A stretch of 32,765 bases of DNA from Lachnospiraceae bacterium (lineage in GTDB: Bacteria; Bacillota; Clostridia; Lachnospirales; Lachnospiraceae). The stretch lies in the NCBI GenBank assembly GCA_022791635.1, contig JAAVZL010000032.1:1-32765 (forward strand), written 5' to 3'. The translations under genes and the position numbers were made by a program. Every line of letters begins with the position of its first letter. Within the stretch, counting starts at the first letter, position 1. Below the pieces are notes generated by a model. It was not told the DNA's origin. It searched no databases and saw nothing but the letters and a program-made list of their open reading frames with translations. Below are positions 8,557 through 16,441 of the stretch, piece after piece.

Positions 8557-8674
8557 ATTCCAGTTCCGTAATATCCCTACCAGTACACCTTGGTCTAAAT
8601 CAATTTCCAGCCACAGATCCATGTGTCTGTAAATTGATTTGTGCACTGTACGGGATATTACTGATTCCAGTTTC
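8557..8674 (-). repeat. Palindromic element family A, copy 1 (A1)
   Basis: A long imperfect hairpin between two operon genes. Perfect arms GTAATATCCC (8568-8577) / GGGATATTAC (8652-8661) enclose AAATCAATTT (8597-8606) / AAATTGATTT (8631-8640) and a terminal CACAGA...TGTGTCTG loop. The hairpin is flanked by near-identical direct repeats ATTCCAGTTCC (8557-8567) and ATTCCAGTTTC (8664-8674); the second runs into the stop codon of the upstream permease gene. On the minus strand it aligns over its full length with 17361-17483 (copy A2). No protein is encoded. It could be a MITE-like repeat, an RNA processing or attenuation site within the operon, or both. Confidence 0.75.
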
Positions 8675-9873
8675 TAATAGTAATTTTTTTTCGAGAGTCC
8701 CATCATCGCCCCGATGGAAGCCGCCCCCAGGATCAAGGCAAGAATAACCGCCGCCCGGAAGCTTGGCATGGGATACCCCAAAAAGTCGATAAACTCGGTC
8801 CTGCCAAAGAGAATCCGGTTGGCAAGCAGCGAATAGGGGTTCCCGATCTTGAGCCAGACATTGCTTGAACAGCTCTGGGATGCACCGGCAATCATCAGGC
8901 AGAGGGCAGTTCCAAGACCGGTCACAAAAGGGATGAGGGCATTGTGCCAGAACATGGAGATCAGAAGAAATGCCATGCTCAAAGCCCATACGCCCAGAGC
9001 CCTTGTGACTGCGGAGAGAACGGCGTATTGCCACAGACAGCAGTTAATCCCGGCCGTGCTGAAGCTGCTGACGGCGTACAGAGGAAGATTTCCCCCCTTG
9101 GCCGTTCCGAACGAAAATACAAAGCCCGCATAATCCAGAACCGAAAACCACAGGGCCACGCCTACGGCGAATAAGGCCGCCGCCGCAATCTTGGCAAGGG
9201 TGGTCTCTTTGCCGCCCTTTAAATTGGTCAGCAGAAGCATATCCATCTGTGTCTCCTTTTCACAGACAAAGGTGCCCACAATCCCGTACAGGCATAAGAA
9301 CAGGACCAGTATGCCGGAAAAATCATAGTTCAAATAGTAGTTATACATTTCCCGGTAGGCAAAGGCCTGTATGCTCCGGTCGGAATAAAGATGATAAATC
9401 AGGACATTTTTCCGCATTTCATAAGTCAGCCCCTGTTCCCCATAAATAGCGGCATTTTCCTTTGCCCTCTCTGCCGCCCGGTACGCACAGGCCCGGTAAT
9501 GATAGAAATATTCCATAGGCTGAACATAGTATTTGTCTAAAAGATTTCGATCGCTGTATAGATTTCCCGTCATGGTATCCGGATTGTCCAGGGCCGTGCT
9601 TGCCGTCATATCGGCAGTGGCGGTGGCCAGGGGCTGATACAGGTCAAGAAGCTCCCTTATTTTTTCCGCAGTGATCTCCCCGCTGAAATCCTCATAGAGC
9701 CGCCAGTACACGCTGCTCCAGCTTCGGCTGTTATTTCCGTCCGCCAGGTAGGAGTAGGAACGGAACTCATTTTGTATTTTCAGCAGGTTCAGGACGCTGA
9801 ACAGCAGAAGCACAGCCAGGATCGACCCCTTGCAGAACAATTTATAAAACTCATATTTGATTAGGCGAGTCAT
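8674..9873 (-). CDS. ABC-2-type transporter permease
   Basis: A 399-residue membrane protein with an N-terminal helix (about 13-31), a 130-residue extracytoplasmic loop rich in Tyr and charged residues, and about six further membrane segments after residue 185 (VLFLCLYGIVGTFVCEKETQ and on). The motif around EKETQMDMLLLTN, a cytoplasmic segment after a helix, is the typical coupling region of ABC-2 permeases of the bacitracin/lantibiotic-export type. The start overlaps the ATPase gene by 23 bases, so the two are translationally coupled and form one transporter. The first membrane-coupling motif is echoed in the next gene (SEYSCQMDALILTA), showing the two permeases are paralogues. The substrate is unknown. 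Confidence 0.85.
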   Translation of the reverse strand: MTRLIKYEFYKLFCKGSILAVLLLFSVLNLLKIQNEFRSYSYLADGNNSRSWSSVYWRLYEDFSGEITAEKIRELLDLYQPLATATADMTASTALDNPDTMTGNLYSDRNLLDKYYVQPMEYFYHYRACAYRAAERAKENAAIYGEQGLTYEMRKNVLIYHLYSDRSIQAFAYREMYNYYLNYDFSGILVLFLCLYGIVGTFVCEKETQMDMLLLTNLKGGKETTLAKIAAAALFAVGVALWFSVLDYAGFVFSFGTAKGGNLPLYAVSSFSTAGINCCLWQYAVLSAVTRALGVWALSMAFLLISMFWHNALIPFVTGLGTALCLMIAGASQSCSSNVWLKIGNPYSLLANRILFGRTEFIDFLGYPMPSFRAAVILALILGAASIGAMMGLSKKNYY

Positions 9874-10735
9874 GTTTCACTCCAAAGTAATATAGAAATA
9901 CATCCTCCAGGTTCGGGGAGACGGCTGCAGCCTCCGGGGCAGGGGGCCTGCCGCTTACGATTCTTACCAGAAAGCGTTCCCCCTGCTGCTTCATATTGCT
10001 GACATCGTACTGGCTGCCAAGGCGGAGGGTAGCCGCCCTGTCTGCCGTTACCTCCCACACCTTGCCGTAGATATTCTGCTCCAGGGTGTCGGTGGTCCCC
10101 TGCGTAATTAGGACCCCCTCCTTTAAAATGATAATCTCCTTTGCAATACACTCCACGTCAGAGACAATATGGGTAGCCAGTAAAATCGTCCGTCCCTGTG
10201 CAAACTGGGAGATCAGATTCCGGAAACGGATACGCTCGCTTGGGTCCAGCCCTGCCGTAGGCTCATCCAGAATAAGGATTTCCGGGTCCCCCAGCATGGC
10301 CTGGACAATGCCCACCCTCTGCCGCATGCCGCCGGAGAGGGCACCGATCCGTTTCTCTTTCGCATCGAGAAGATTGACGATCCCAAGAAGCTCCAGGGCC
10401 CGTTTTTTTCCCTCTATGGCCGGGATTCCTTTCAATGCACACATATACAGCAGGAAATCCATAACCGTAAAATCCCGGTAGAAGACAGGGTATTGGGGCA
10501 TATATCCGATTTTGGACAGAAAATCCCTGCCCAGTGCCCTCGCATCCTGGCCGTCAATCCGAACCGTTCCGCCGCTGCTGCCCAAAATACCCACAAATAT
10601 GTTGATGAGCGTCGTCTTTCCGGCACCGTTGGCCCCCAAAAGTCCGTAGACACCCTCCGTAAGCTCCGTGGTGAAATCCTTTAGGACATACTTGCCCTTA
10701 TACTGCTTTGAAATATGTTCCAATACGATTTTCAT
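9851..10735 (-). CDS. ABC transporter ATPase
   Basis: A 294-residue nucleotide-binding subunit, complete. Walker A is GANGAGKTT (about 34-42), the Q-loop follows in IGYMPQYP, the signature is ALSGGMRQRVG, Walker B is ILILDEPTAGLD and the switch His is in LATHIVSD. The last 80 residues form an extension after the ATPase fold, as in bacitracin-type (BcrA-like) exporters. It should drive the two membrane proteins encoded downstream (8674-9873 and 6531-8549). It starts 6 bases after the propeller lipoprotein gene, clearly in the same operon. Whether it exports a peptide, lipid or antimicrobial, or instead senses or detaches one, cannot be told from sequence. Confidence 0.95.
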   Translation of the reverse strand: MKIVLEHISKQYKGKYVLKDFTTELTEGVYGLLGANGAGKTTLINIFVGILGSSGGTVRIDGQDARALGRDFLSKIGYMPQYPVFYRDFTVMDFLLYMCALKGIPAIEGKKRALELLGIVNLLDAKEKRIGALSGGMRQRVGIVQAMLGDPEILILDEPTAGLDPSERIRFRNLISQFAQGRTILLATHIVSDVECIAKEIIILKEGVLITQGTTDTLEQNIYGKVWEVTADRAATLRLGSQYDVSNMKQQGERFLVRIVSGRPPAPEAAAVSPNLEDVFLYYFGVKHDSPNQI

Positions 10736-10741
10736 AGCTCA

Positions 10742-12007
10742 TTACCCCGCAAAGCCAAAGGTTGTAATGAGGGTGCTTACCTCGTCGATGCCGCTTCCAA
10801 GTACGACAATGCAGGTGCCGGACTCCTCGAGAATCAAAATCTGAGGGATACGCCCAAAATAGGTATTGTCGCTGTTTTCAACCGTTTCCGTATGGATGAC
10901 CTGGCCGGATGCCGTATCATAAAGGCTGATGGTCACAGAGCTTTCTCCCAAAACGGAGACAGCCACATATTTTCCCTGGTCGGAGCAGTAAACGCCGTCC
11001 TTTCCCTCGCTGCCGCCTGCGAATGACAGCATTTTTTCCTTATTGGATGCAGTATCAAGGGTGAGAAGTGTTCCGTTATTTTTGTCAAAGGTCTGGGGCA
11101 TCACAAGGAGGTCTCCACCCTTTTGCACCTCAGTCTCGTCCACCTGGTAGTCTGCTTTTTTTGTGAGGGTGAGAGCTCCTGTGTCTGTGGATACGGTGCC
11201 GTAAACAGTGAACCCGTCTCCGCCGCTTTGACTGTCCGCCCCCTGGCCCACATAGGCTAAGGTGTTGTCTCCCGTAAAGGTAAGACTTCCCACAGCTAAA
11301 ATCTGCGTGGAACCGGTGCTGCCATTTTCGGAATAGTTCAGAATGGTGCTAACACTCTGGGAAACGATATCGTAGAGGTAAAATCCCTCAAGCCCGGCCA
11401 ACGCAATCTTGGTTCCGTCCGGTGAAATGGCCGCCGCTGTTGTTTGCATGATAAAATCATTCCCTGCCAATTTATCTAAGGAAATCTGATTTTCCAGTTG
11501 AAAGTCCTGATTCAGCAGATAACCGTTGATGCCGCCGCCCCCCTGGGATGTCATAAGGGAACCGCCGCTGCCGCCGCCGTTTTCCCGGCCTACAATAAAA
11601 TAGCCCCCCTGGCAGGTCTGCACGCATGTGTCTTCCAGGGAAATATCCGCACTTGCCAGACTTTCGCCCTTTTGTGTGTCGTAAAGATAGAGCTTATCCG
11701 CCTGAACGATAATCCGATTGCCGTCGGCATAATAGCAGCCTTTGACCTTGCCGGAAAAAGCGGAGTCATTCACTGTGCCGACCTTTGGGGCGTTTTTAAC
11801 GGCATCCGTATCCTGCGGATTGGCTGCATCGGGAGCGTCATCGCTTTCATCATCTGCGGGATTTGGTGCGTTGTCCTTGTCGGTCCCAAGGGCATTCGGA
11901 GCGGCTTGGGTTTCCGGGCCGTCCCCGGGATCCGGGCGGCCGCAGGCTGTGAGGCTCAGAGTAAAGGCAAGTAATAGTATCAGAGTGCATATCCATTTCG
12001 TTTTCAT
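10742..12007 (-). CDS. Propeller-like lipoprotein
   Basis: A 421-residue exported lipoprotein. A signal peptide ends in the lipobox LTAC with Cys22. A low-complexity linker of Asp, Pro, Ala and Asn (about 25-75) would span the cell wall. The rest is a run of WD40/YVTN-like beta repeats: NRIIVQADKLYLYDTQKGES, SPDGTKIALAGLEGFYLYD and SVTISLYDTASGQVIHTE, each the blade pattern of a beta-propeller. A Gly/Ser-rich loop (about 145-160) interrupts one blade. It is probably a binding or sensor subunit for the ABC transporter encoded right after it. Ribosome site AGGAGG is 7 bases before the ATG, next to a family A solo end. The exact ligand is unknown. Confidence 0.8.
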   Translation of the reverse strand: MKTKWICTLILLLAFTLSLTACGRPDPGDGPETQAAPNALGTDKDNAPNPADDESDDAPDAANPQDTDAVKNAPKVGTVNDSAFSGKVKGCYYADGNRIIVQADKLYLYDTQKGESLASADISLEDTCVQTCQGGYFIVGRENGGGSGGSLMTSQGGGGINGYLLNQDFQLENQISLDKLAGNDFIMQTTAAAISPDGTKIALAGLEGFYLYDIVSQSVSTILNYSENGSTGSTQILAVGSLTFTGDNTLAYVGQGADSQSGGDGFTVYGTVSTDTGALTLTKKADYQVDETEVQKGGDLLVMPQTFDKNNGTLLTLDTASNKEKMLSFAGGSEGKDGVYCSDQGKYVAVSVLGESSVTISLYDTASGQVIHTETVENSDNTYFGRIPQILILEESGTCIVVLGSGIDEVSTLITTFGFAG

Positions 12008-12020
12008 GTGTTGTCCTCCT

Positions 12021-12040
12021 ATTCCGGTTCCGTAATATTC
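12021..12040 (-). repeat. Solo end of family A element
   Basis: ATTCCGGTTCCGTAATATTC matches the flank and outer stem of element A1 (8557-8576) at 18 of 20 positions. There is no hairpin here: the matching arm is absent, leaving one flank copy between two operon genes. On the minus strand it sits immediately before the AGGAGG of the propeller lipoprotein, the same place where A1 and A2 end before their downstream genes. It may be an empty target site or a decayed copy. Confidence 0.55.
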
Positions 12041-12042
12041 TG

Positions 12043-13128
12043 TCAGTATTGATTTAAAGTGTATAATAAAATCGACTCCGTTTTATGGGAGGTGCAATCC
12101 CCCTCTGCGGCGACGGCTGTGACATAAAAGGTATGAAAGCCCTGGAATTTCCGGGCGTCCAGGACCGCTTCCAGGGTCCACACGTTTCCCTTACTTAATG
12201 TTACATTCCAGGAAGTCACGCCGTCAAAGGGTACGGGCTTGTGATCGAGAAAAAATGATACGCCGTACCTTGCACCGGCCGTTCCGCAGATGGTGTAACG
12301 CACCGTAAGCGTGTCCCTGCCGGTGAGATTGATATTGTCATAGACCAGTTCGCCGTCAAAGGAAATCGTGGAATAAACGCTGTCGTCCAGGTTATCCAAG
12401 GTAACGCCGTCCCAACCGTTTTTCACAAGCTCGTGTTCAATATAAGAAGTGGTGACCTTTTCCTCCCGAACGCTCACGTCACGAAAAACAGAGTCCCTTT
12501 CTTCATACATGCCGCCGTCAGGAGCGTCCTCGTTAAAATGAAGCTTCAGCACCCGTTCAAGGTGCTTCTGATACCAGCCGTAGCTTGAGGTTTCTTTCAT
12601 ATCCGGCCGGAAATCGGGATTGGTAATGCTGATGACGGTCAGATTCAGGGTGTCGCCCTTTTTCCCCGTGTTCGGCGTGAACACAAAGGAAAAATTCTCT
12701 TTGTGCTTTTCGGATGTTCGAAAAACGTGGAGATACTCAGATTTTGCATCCGTATCATGAATCTTGTATGCCTGGGGCTTTCCGTCCAAAAAGAGCAGGA
12801 AGCCGATGTTATCCAATTTCCCCTCGGAAGAAAACTGATAGTCCAGTGTAAATTCGCCGCCCTGATATTCATAGGGCAGAACGATTCCGTCCTCCGCCCT
12901 GGCGGGATTCGCTTCTCCGTGGCCGATAGCTCCCAGGGCAATGTCTTCCTCTGATTGAGCAAAGGGGTCCTCGGCTGCATTCTGGGGGAGAATGCTTTCG
13001 TTCTGAATATTCTCGTCCGGGATGCTCTCGGTTTGAATATTCCCATCCGGAATGCTATAATTGTTGCAGGCCGCACCTGTGCACAGGAAGCCGCAGATCA
13101 TGGCCAATGACAGTAGCCGTTTTCCCAT
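12043..13128 (-). CDS. Lipoprotein, first gene of the TCS2-linked envelope operon
   Basis: A 361-residue lipoprotein with a signal peptide and a lipobox ending GAAC (Cys21). A short tandem repeat follows, NYSIPDGNIQTES then IPDENIQNES. Two beta-rich domains follow (about 75-190 and 215-361) that look like immunoglobulin-like or jelly-roll folds, with NLTVISI, TLTVRYTICGTAGARYGVSF and FYVTAVAAEGD strands. I do not recognise a named family. The ATG follows AAAGGAGATG. It is the promoter-proximal gene behind an operator shared with TCS2, and the next four genes run on the same strand. A surface ligand-binding role is inferred only from export and context. Confidence 0.8.
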   Translation of the reverse strand: MGKRLLSLAMICGFLCTGAACNNYSIPDGNIQTESIPDENIQNESILPQNAAEDPFAQSEEDIALGAIGHGEANPARAEDGIVLPYEYQGGEFTLDYQFSSEGKLDNIGFLLFLDGKPQAYKIHDTDAKSEYLHVFRTSEKHKENFSFVFTPNTGKKGDTLNLTVISITNPDFRPDMKETSSYGWYQKHLERVLKLHFNEDAPDGGMYEERDSVFRDVSVREEKVTTSYIEHELVKNGWDGVTLDNLDDSVYSTISFDGELVYDNINLTGRDTLTVRYTICGTAGARYGVSFFLDHKPVPFDGVTSWNVTLSKGNVWTLEAVLDARKFQGFHTFYVTAVAAEGDCTSHKTESILLYTLNQY

Positions 13129-13160
13129 TGTTACGCATCATCTCCTTTCTGTCTAACCCT

Positions 13161-13192
13161 ATTATAAAGACCAAAAGTCAAAATGTGGTCAA
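13161..13192 (-). promoter_or_regulatory. Envelope-operon promoter with TCS2-type operator
   Basis: Read on the minus strand, TTGACCACATTTTGACTTTT is followed 6 bases later by a consensus -10 TATAAT (plus-strand 13161-13166). The two TTGAC half-sites are 11 bp apart and overlap the -35 position; no separate -35 is present at 17 bp. The 20-bp block matches that in front of the TCS2 regulator (16307-16326) at 19 of 20 positions with the same distance to the -10. The predicted transcript starts about 26 bases before the lipoprotein ATG. Confidence 0.75.
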
Positions 13193-13480
13193 GAAATTAA
13201 AAAAATAATTATTCCAATCGCACATTCCTATGGTGTAAAGAGATTATATCTCTTTGGCTCCTATGCAAAAGGCACAGCAAACGAGAAAAGCGATATAGAT
13301 TTACTTGTGGAAAAGGGTAAGCCGATTTCCTTGCTTAAATTTTCCGGGATGCGTCAGATGGTTCAAGAGGCACTGAATCTCTCGATTGATTTGGTCACCA
13401 CGGCTGGCATTGAGGATGACTTTAGAAAAGAAATAGCAGGAACGGAGATTATAACGGGCAGGGTTCATCACAGTGAGTAG
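13190..13480 (+). pseudogene. Nucleotidyltransferase (MNT/MntA-like) remnant lacking its start
   Basis: An open frame encodes the core of a minimal nucleotidyltransferase: IIIPIAHSYGVKRLYLFGSY, then AKGTANEKSDIDLLVE, the GSY...DxD catalytic motif of this fold, and ends in a normal tail at TAG 13478-13480. No ATG, GTG or TTG lies in frame before the motif, and the frame runs straight into the minus-strand operator at 13173-13192, so the N-terminus has been lost at that junction. Such proteins are usually antitoxin-like partners (MNT-HEPN pairs) or partners of Fic proteins. The next gene overlaps its end, as in an original two-gene unit. Confidence 0.8.
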
Positions 13481-14005
13481 CGGACCCCGCCTTTTTCCTT
13501 TACTGAATGAAAAAGGTCTGACAAAAACAGCACTGGCTAAGGAGCTTGGTATTTTCTCACGTACAGTGGCAAAAATCGGGCGGGGAGAGAAAATAGCTGT
13601 TTTTTTGGTTGCTATGCAGATGAATTATGCCAGACCATTTCGGATAACCGTTTTCTTCAAACACTTAGAGATGAAAAAAGCATCCGTATGTCCGGAGGTC
13701 TGTACCATGAACTTCAAGTACGGATGACCTATCATTCCATTCACATAGAGGGCAGCAGGCTCAGCGAAGATCAGACACGGCTGATTTTTGAAACAAACAC
13801 AATCGATATCGGAAAAGGTATCCCTTTTGATGATATTATTGAAACGGTCAATCATTTTCGGGCCATTGACTTTTGTATCGACATGGTGGAAGAACCGCTT
13901 AGTTTGAAATCCAGTTGTAAAACCCTCTTTGGAGAATTTTTTGATGCCGCTGATAGAGGGGGATTGGGGAGAAAATTATTCGAAAATGAGTATAATACTA
14001 AGTAA
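13473..14005 (+). pseudogene. HTH-Fic family protein remnant (frameshifted, catalytic half missing)
   Basis: The GTG at 13473 overlaps the nucleotidyltransferase stop. The first part is a helix-turn-helix: LLNEKGLTKTALAKELGI, SRTVAKI. Near 13635 the frame is lost, and homology resumes one frame away as DNRFLQTLRDEKSIRMSGGL, then HIEGSRLSEDQTRLIFET and FDDIIETVNHFRAIDF, the N-terminal part of a Fic (AMP-transferase) protein including the inhibitory-type S/TxxxE-like helix region. The expected catalytic HPFxxGNGR motif never appears. After about 13905 the frame continues with unrelated residues (TLFGEFFDAADRGGLGRKLF) to 14005. Two lesions, a frameshift and a deletion or replacement, make it non-functional. 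Confidence 0.75.
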
Positions 14006-14178
14006 GAAGTTCGGATGAACCTCTTATTATTCTGCCGGAACTGCATATCGGCATTGATAGAAAAGGTGCAGAGATAAATGGTATTGTGAGAAAGGTGATC
14101 AGATTAAATAAAAAGGGCATTCGGATTGTTTTGACGGACATAAATCATATCTTGAATGGATTAGATGAGGAAAGATAA
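14002..14178 (+). pseudogene. C-terminal tail of an unidentified protein
   Basis: An open frame without a start codon gives EPLIILPELHIGIDRKGAEI, then VRKVIRLNKKGIRIVLTD and ILNGLDEER before a TAA at 14176-14178. The regular hydrophobic pattern looks like a real protein end rather than chance, but I cannot name the family. It is a third piece of plus-strand debris lying between TCS2 and the operon it appears to control. Confidence 0.4.
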
Positions 14179-14271
14179 AAATCATTTTGATTTTAAGGGC
14201 ATAATGACCTTTGGTCTGTTCCTTTTGGCATTGCTTACATTCGTTTTTACGTTTTGTAAGTAAGCCTATAT

Positions 14272-14318
14272 AGAAAAACCACCCCAAAACTTTGACCGAG
14301 TACGGGGTGGGCTTTTCT
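14272..14318 (-). terminator. Terminator of the TCS2 operon (bidirectional)
   Basis: AGAAAAACCACCCC (14272-14285) pairs with GGGGTGGGCTTTTCT (14304-14318) with an 18-base loop. A-rich and T-rich sides are part of the stem, so it can act in both directions: it ends TCS2 transcription on the minus strand and blocks reading from the debris on the plus strand. It overlaps the last codons of the kinase gene. Confidence 0.75.
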
Positions 14319-15609
14319 ATCTCATCACGGAAATACGCACCGCAAGCTTTATTGTCACACATGCACCTCCGGAGGTCCCGTTGGAGAGCTTAAGACTTCC
14401 GCCATGCTTCTGACTGAGAATACGGCTTGTAGCCAGTCCCAGGCCCATATGTTCCCCGGTTTTATCCTCAGAGTATAGAAACGTATTCTTTTTGCGGAGC
14501 ATTTTCCCTGAAAAGCCTTTGCCATCGTCGGATATGGTGATCGTAAGCATATCACCGGAAAGGGAGCACCCAAGGCTCACCTGGCTTCTGGCATACCGCA
14601 GGGCATTGGAGAAGAGATTTTCAACAATGCGGTAAAAGATCTGCTCATCCAACTGCACCTGGCATTCGGGAACGTCAAAATGGCATGCAAGCGTAAGCCC
14701 CTGTTGTTCGGTAAGAAGCGAAAGGCTTTCCCCGGCCCTCTTAAGAAATTCCGGCAGGAGGACAGCCGAATACGTTACCTCTGTCTCTTCCAGAGCGTTC
14801 AGGTCACGGATATAATCCGTATAATGCTCCAGACGCTTTGCGGTGATCCCAAGGTTGGACAGGGTATGCAGCAATTCCTCCTCGCTAAGATTTTCATTTG
14901 CAAGGCCCTGCTGTATATATTCCACGTAGCCCTCCACAATCGCTATGGGATTTCTGAGGTCATGGGCCACGGATGCCTGCAGAAGCTTTCGCTGCTCAAG
15001 CATGCTCCAAAGCTGCCGGTTGTTGTCATAGAGAGCCTGCCGCATTTCCTCAAATGCCACGCAGAGCCTGCCCAGCTCGTCATCCCCCGTATAATCAACG
15101 GTAAAATCAAGATCCTGCTCCCGGATATGTCTTGTGGCATCCGCAAGGACCTGAATGGGCGGCCACAGCTTTTTACGGTAAAACCACAAGGCACACAGGG
15201 CAATGGCGATGACCGAATAGAGAAAGGGAAGTCCGACCATGAAAATGCCTGCAGTCCGGTACAGAAGCTGCTGCTTTGGGCGGAGTGTGGAAAAGCCGGA
15301 CTCGATTCTCTCGATGGTAAATTCCGTATCCTCCAGGCTCGCTTTTTCATGCTCATCGGGAGAGATCAGCATCCCCAGCTCCGAGGGTGCATCCAGGGTA
15401 AATCGCTGCTGTGCCTCGGATACGGTTCCGTTCGCCATAACCGTCCGGGTATGCAGCCAGACCTCCTGGGAGTCGGGAAGTATCGCCTTTCGTATATGGT
15501 AGCACCCATAAATCGTCAGGGCGGAGATTGCAAAAACACTTAGCATGGTAATGGCAACCGTGCAGATAAAAGCATTTTTAATTGATTTTTGTTTCCTTAT
15601 TTTTTCCAT
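14317..15609 (-). CDS. Membrane sensor histidine kinase (TCS2)
   Basis: A 430-residue kinase. Membrane segments lie at about 13-36 and 116-143, with an extracytoplasmic sensor of about 80 residues between them. A HAMP linker follows (KLWPPIQVLADATRHI ... DDELGRLCVAFEEM). The H-box AHDLRNPIAIVEGY carries His216. The N-box (VENLFSNALRYA), G1 (ISDDGKGFSG) and G2 (MGLGLATSRIL) motifs are complete. The start overlaps the regulator gene by 13 bases, so the pair is co-translated. Arrangement beside an ABC transporter resembles antimicrobial-peptide or envelope-stress systems, although the sensor domain is larger than in BceS-type kinases. The signal is unknown. Confidence 0.94.
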   Translation of the reverse strand: MEKIRKQKSIKNAFICTVAITMLSVFAISALTIYGCYHIRKAILPDSQEVWLHTRTVMANGTVSEAQQRFTLDAPSELGMLISPDEHEKASLEDTEFTIERIESGFSTLRPKQQLLYRTAGIFMVGLPFLYSVIAIALCALWFYRKKLWPPIQVLADATRHIREQDLDFTVDYTGDDELGRLCVAFEEMRQALYDNNRQLWSMLEQRKLLQASVAHDLRNPIAIVEGYVEYIQQGLANENLSEEELLHTLSNLGITAKRLEHYTDYIRDLNALEETEVTYSAVLLPEFLKRAGESLSLLTEQQGLTLACHFDVPECQVQLDEQIFYRIVENLFSNALRYARSQVSLGCSLSGDMLTITISDDGKGFSGKMLRKKNTFLYSEDKTGEHMGLGLATSRILSQKHGGSLKLSNGTSGGACVTIKLAVRISVMR

Positions 15610-16271
15610 CGGTATCCCATCCCCCAGACAGTTTCGATATATTCCTGGCCCGCAGCGTCGGCCAGCTTGTTTCTGATTTTTCGGATGTGCTCTTTTATGA
15701 CATTGCTGTCCCCCTCGGCATCAAATCCCCAGACGGCTTCGTAGATCCGTTCCTTGTCAAATATCTGGTTGGCGTTGCTCATCAGAAACTCCACAATATC
15801 AAATTCTCGGTTTGACAGGTTCAACGGCTGTTCCCCATAAAAAATTCTCCGTTCCGCAAGATTTACGATGAAGCCCTGGGAAGAGACGATCTTAGGTGTA
15901 CACTTGCTTCTTGCGTCTCTTCGCAGATGGGCTTCTATCCTTGCGGTCAATTCCAGCAGACTAAAGGGCTTAGTGATGTAGTCATCGCCCCCGGCCTGTA
16001 AGCCGTTTACCTTGTCCTGCTCGGTAATCCGGGCCGTCAGAAACAAAATCGGGCAGGCCACGTTGCTGCGGATCGTTTTACACAGCTTAAGGCCGTCCAT
16101 TTCAGGCATGTTGATATCAAGCAGGATCAAATCCGGATAGGTGTTCAGCATGGATAACGCCTGTCCGGCATTTTCCGCTACAAAGGTTGTGTATCCGCAT
16201 TTTTGCAGGTGGCTTGAAAGCAGCTCTGTCAGCATTTTTTCATCATCTACGATGAGTATTTTGTATGCCAT
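15597..16271 (-). CDS. OmpR/PhoB-family response regulator (TCS2)
   Basis: A 224-residue regulator. The receiver has VDDE acidic residues, phospho-acceptor Asp52 in LILLDINMPEMDG, FLTAR and the Lys of ITKPF. The winged-helix output domain (about 128-222) has LNLSNREFDIVEFL and VIKEHIRKIRNKL and ends VWGMGYRWKK. First gene of the TCS2 pair; ATG preceded by GAGGAGG. Its promoter carries tandem TTGAC half-sites 11 bp apart that recur before the envelope operon at 13161-13192, so it probably autoregulates and activates that operon. Similar in overall form to VanR/VncR-type regulators. Confidence 0.95.
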   Translation of the reverse strand: MAYKILIVDDEKMLTELLSSHLQKCGYTTFVAENAGQALSMLNTYPDLILLDINMPEMDGLKLCKTIRSNVACPILFLTARITEQDKVNGLQAGGDDYITKPFSLLELTARIEAHLRRDARSKCTPKIVSSQGFIVNLAERRIFYGEQPLNLSNREFDIVEFLMSNANQIFDKERIYEAVWGFDAEGDSNVIKEHIRKIRNKLADAAGQEYIETVWGMGYRWKK

Positions 16272-16294
16272 CGTAAATCCCTCCTCTTTTTAAT

Positions 16295-16326
16295 AGGATA
16301 AGATGGAAAAGTCAAAAAGTGGTCAA
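16295..16326 (-). promoter_or_regulatory. TCS2 autoregulatory promoter/operator
   Basis: On the minus strand the 20-mer TTGACCACTTTTTGACTTTT lies 6 bases before a -10-like TATCCT (plus-strand 16295-16300). Half-sites TTGAC are 11 bp apart (plus-strand 16322-16326 and 16311-16315). It differs by one base from the block before the lipoprotein gene at 13173-13192. The -10 is weaker than there, in line with need for an activator. The leader to the regulator ATG would be about 17 bases. Confidence 0.75.
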
Positions 16327-16441
16327 TTTTGTTCGGGCAATTGGTCCGATTTGCGACACCCACGTTATATACCGTATATAGTGTAGCTCTTTGCATGAAT
16401 AGTATCAAGTGGGTGGACGTGAATATTTTTGACAAGATTAT

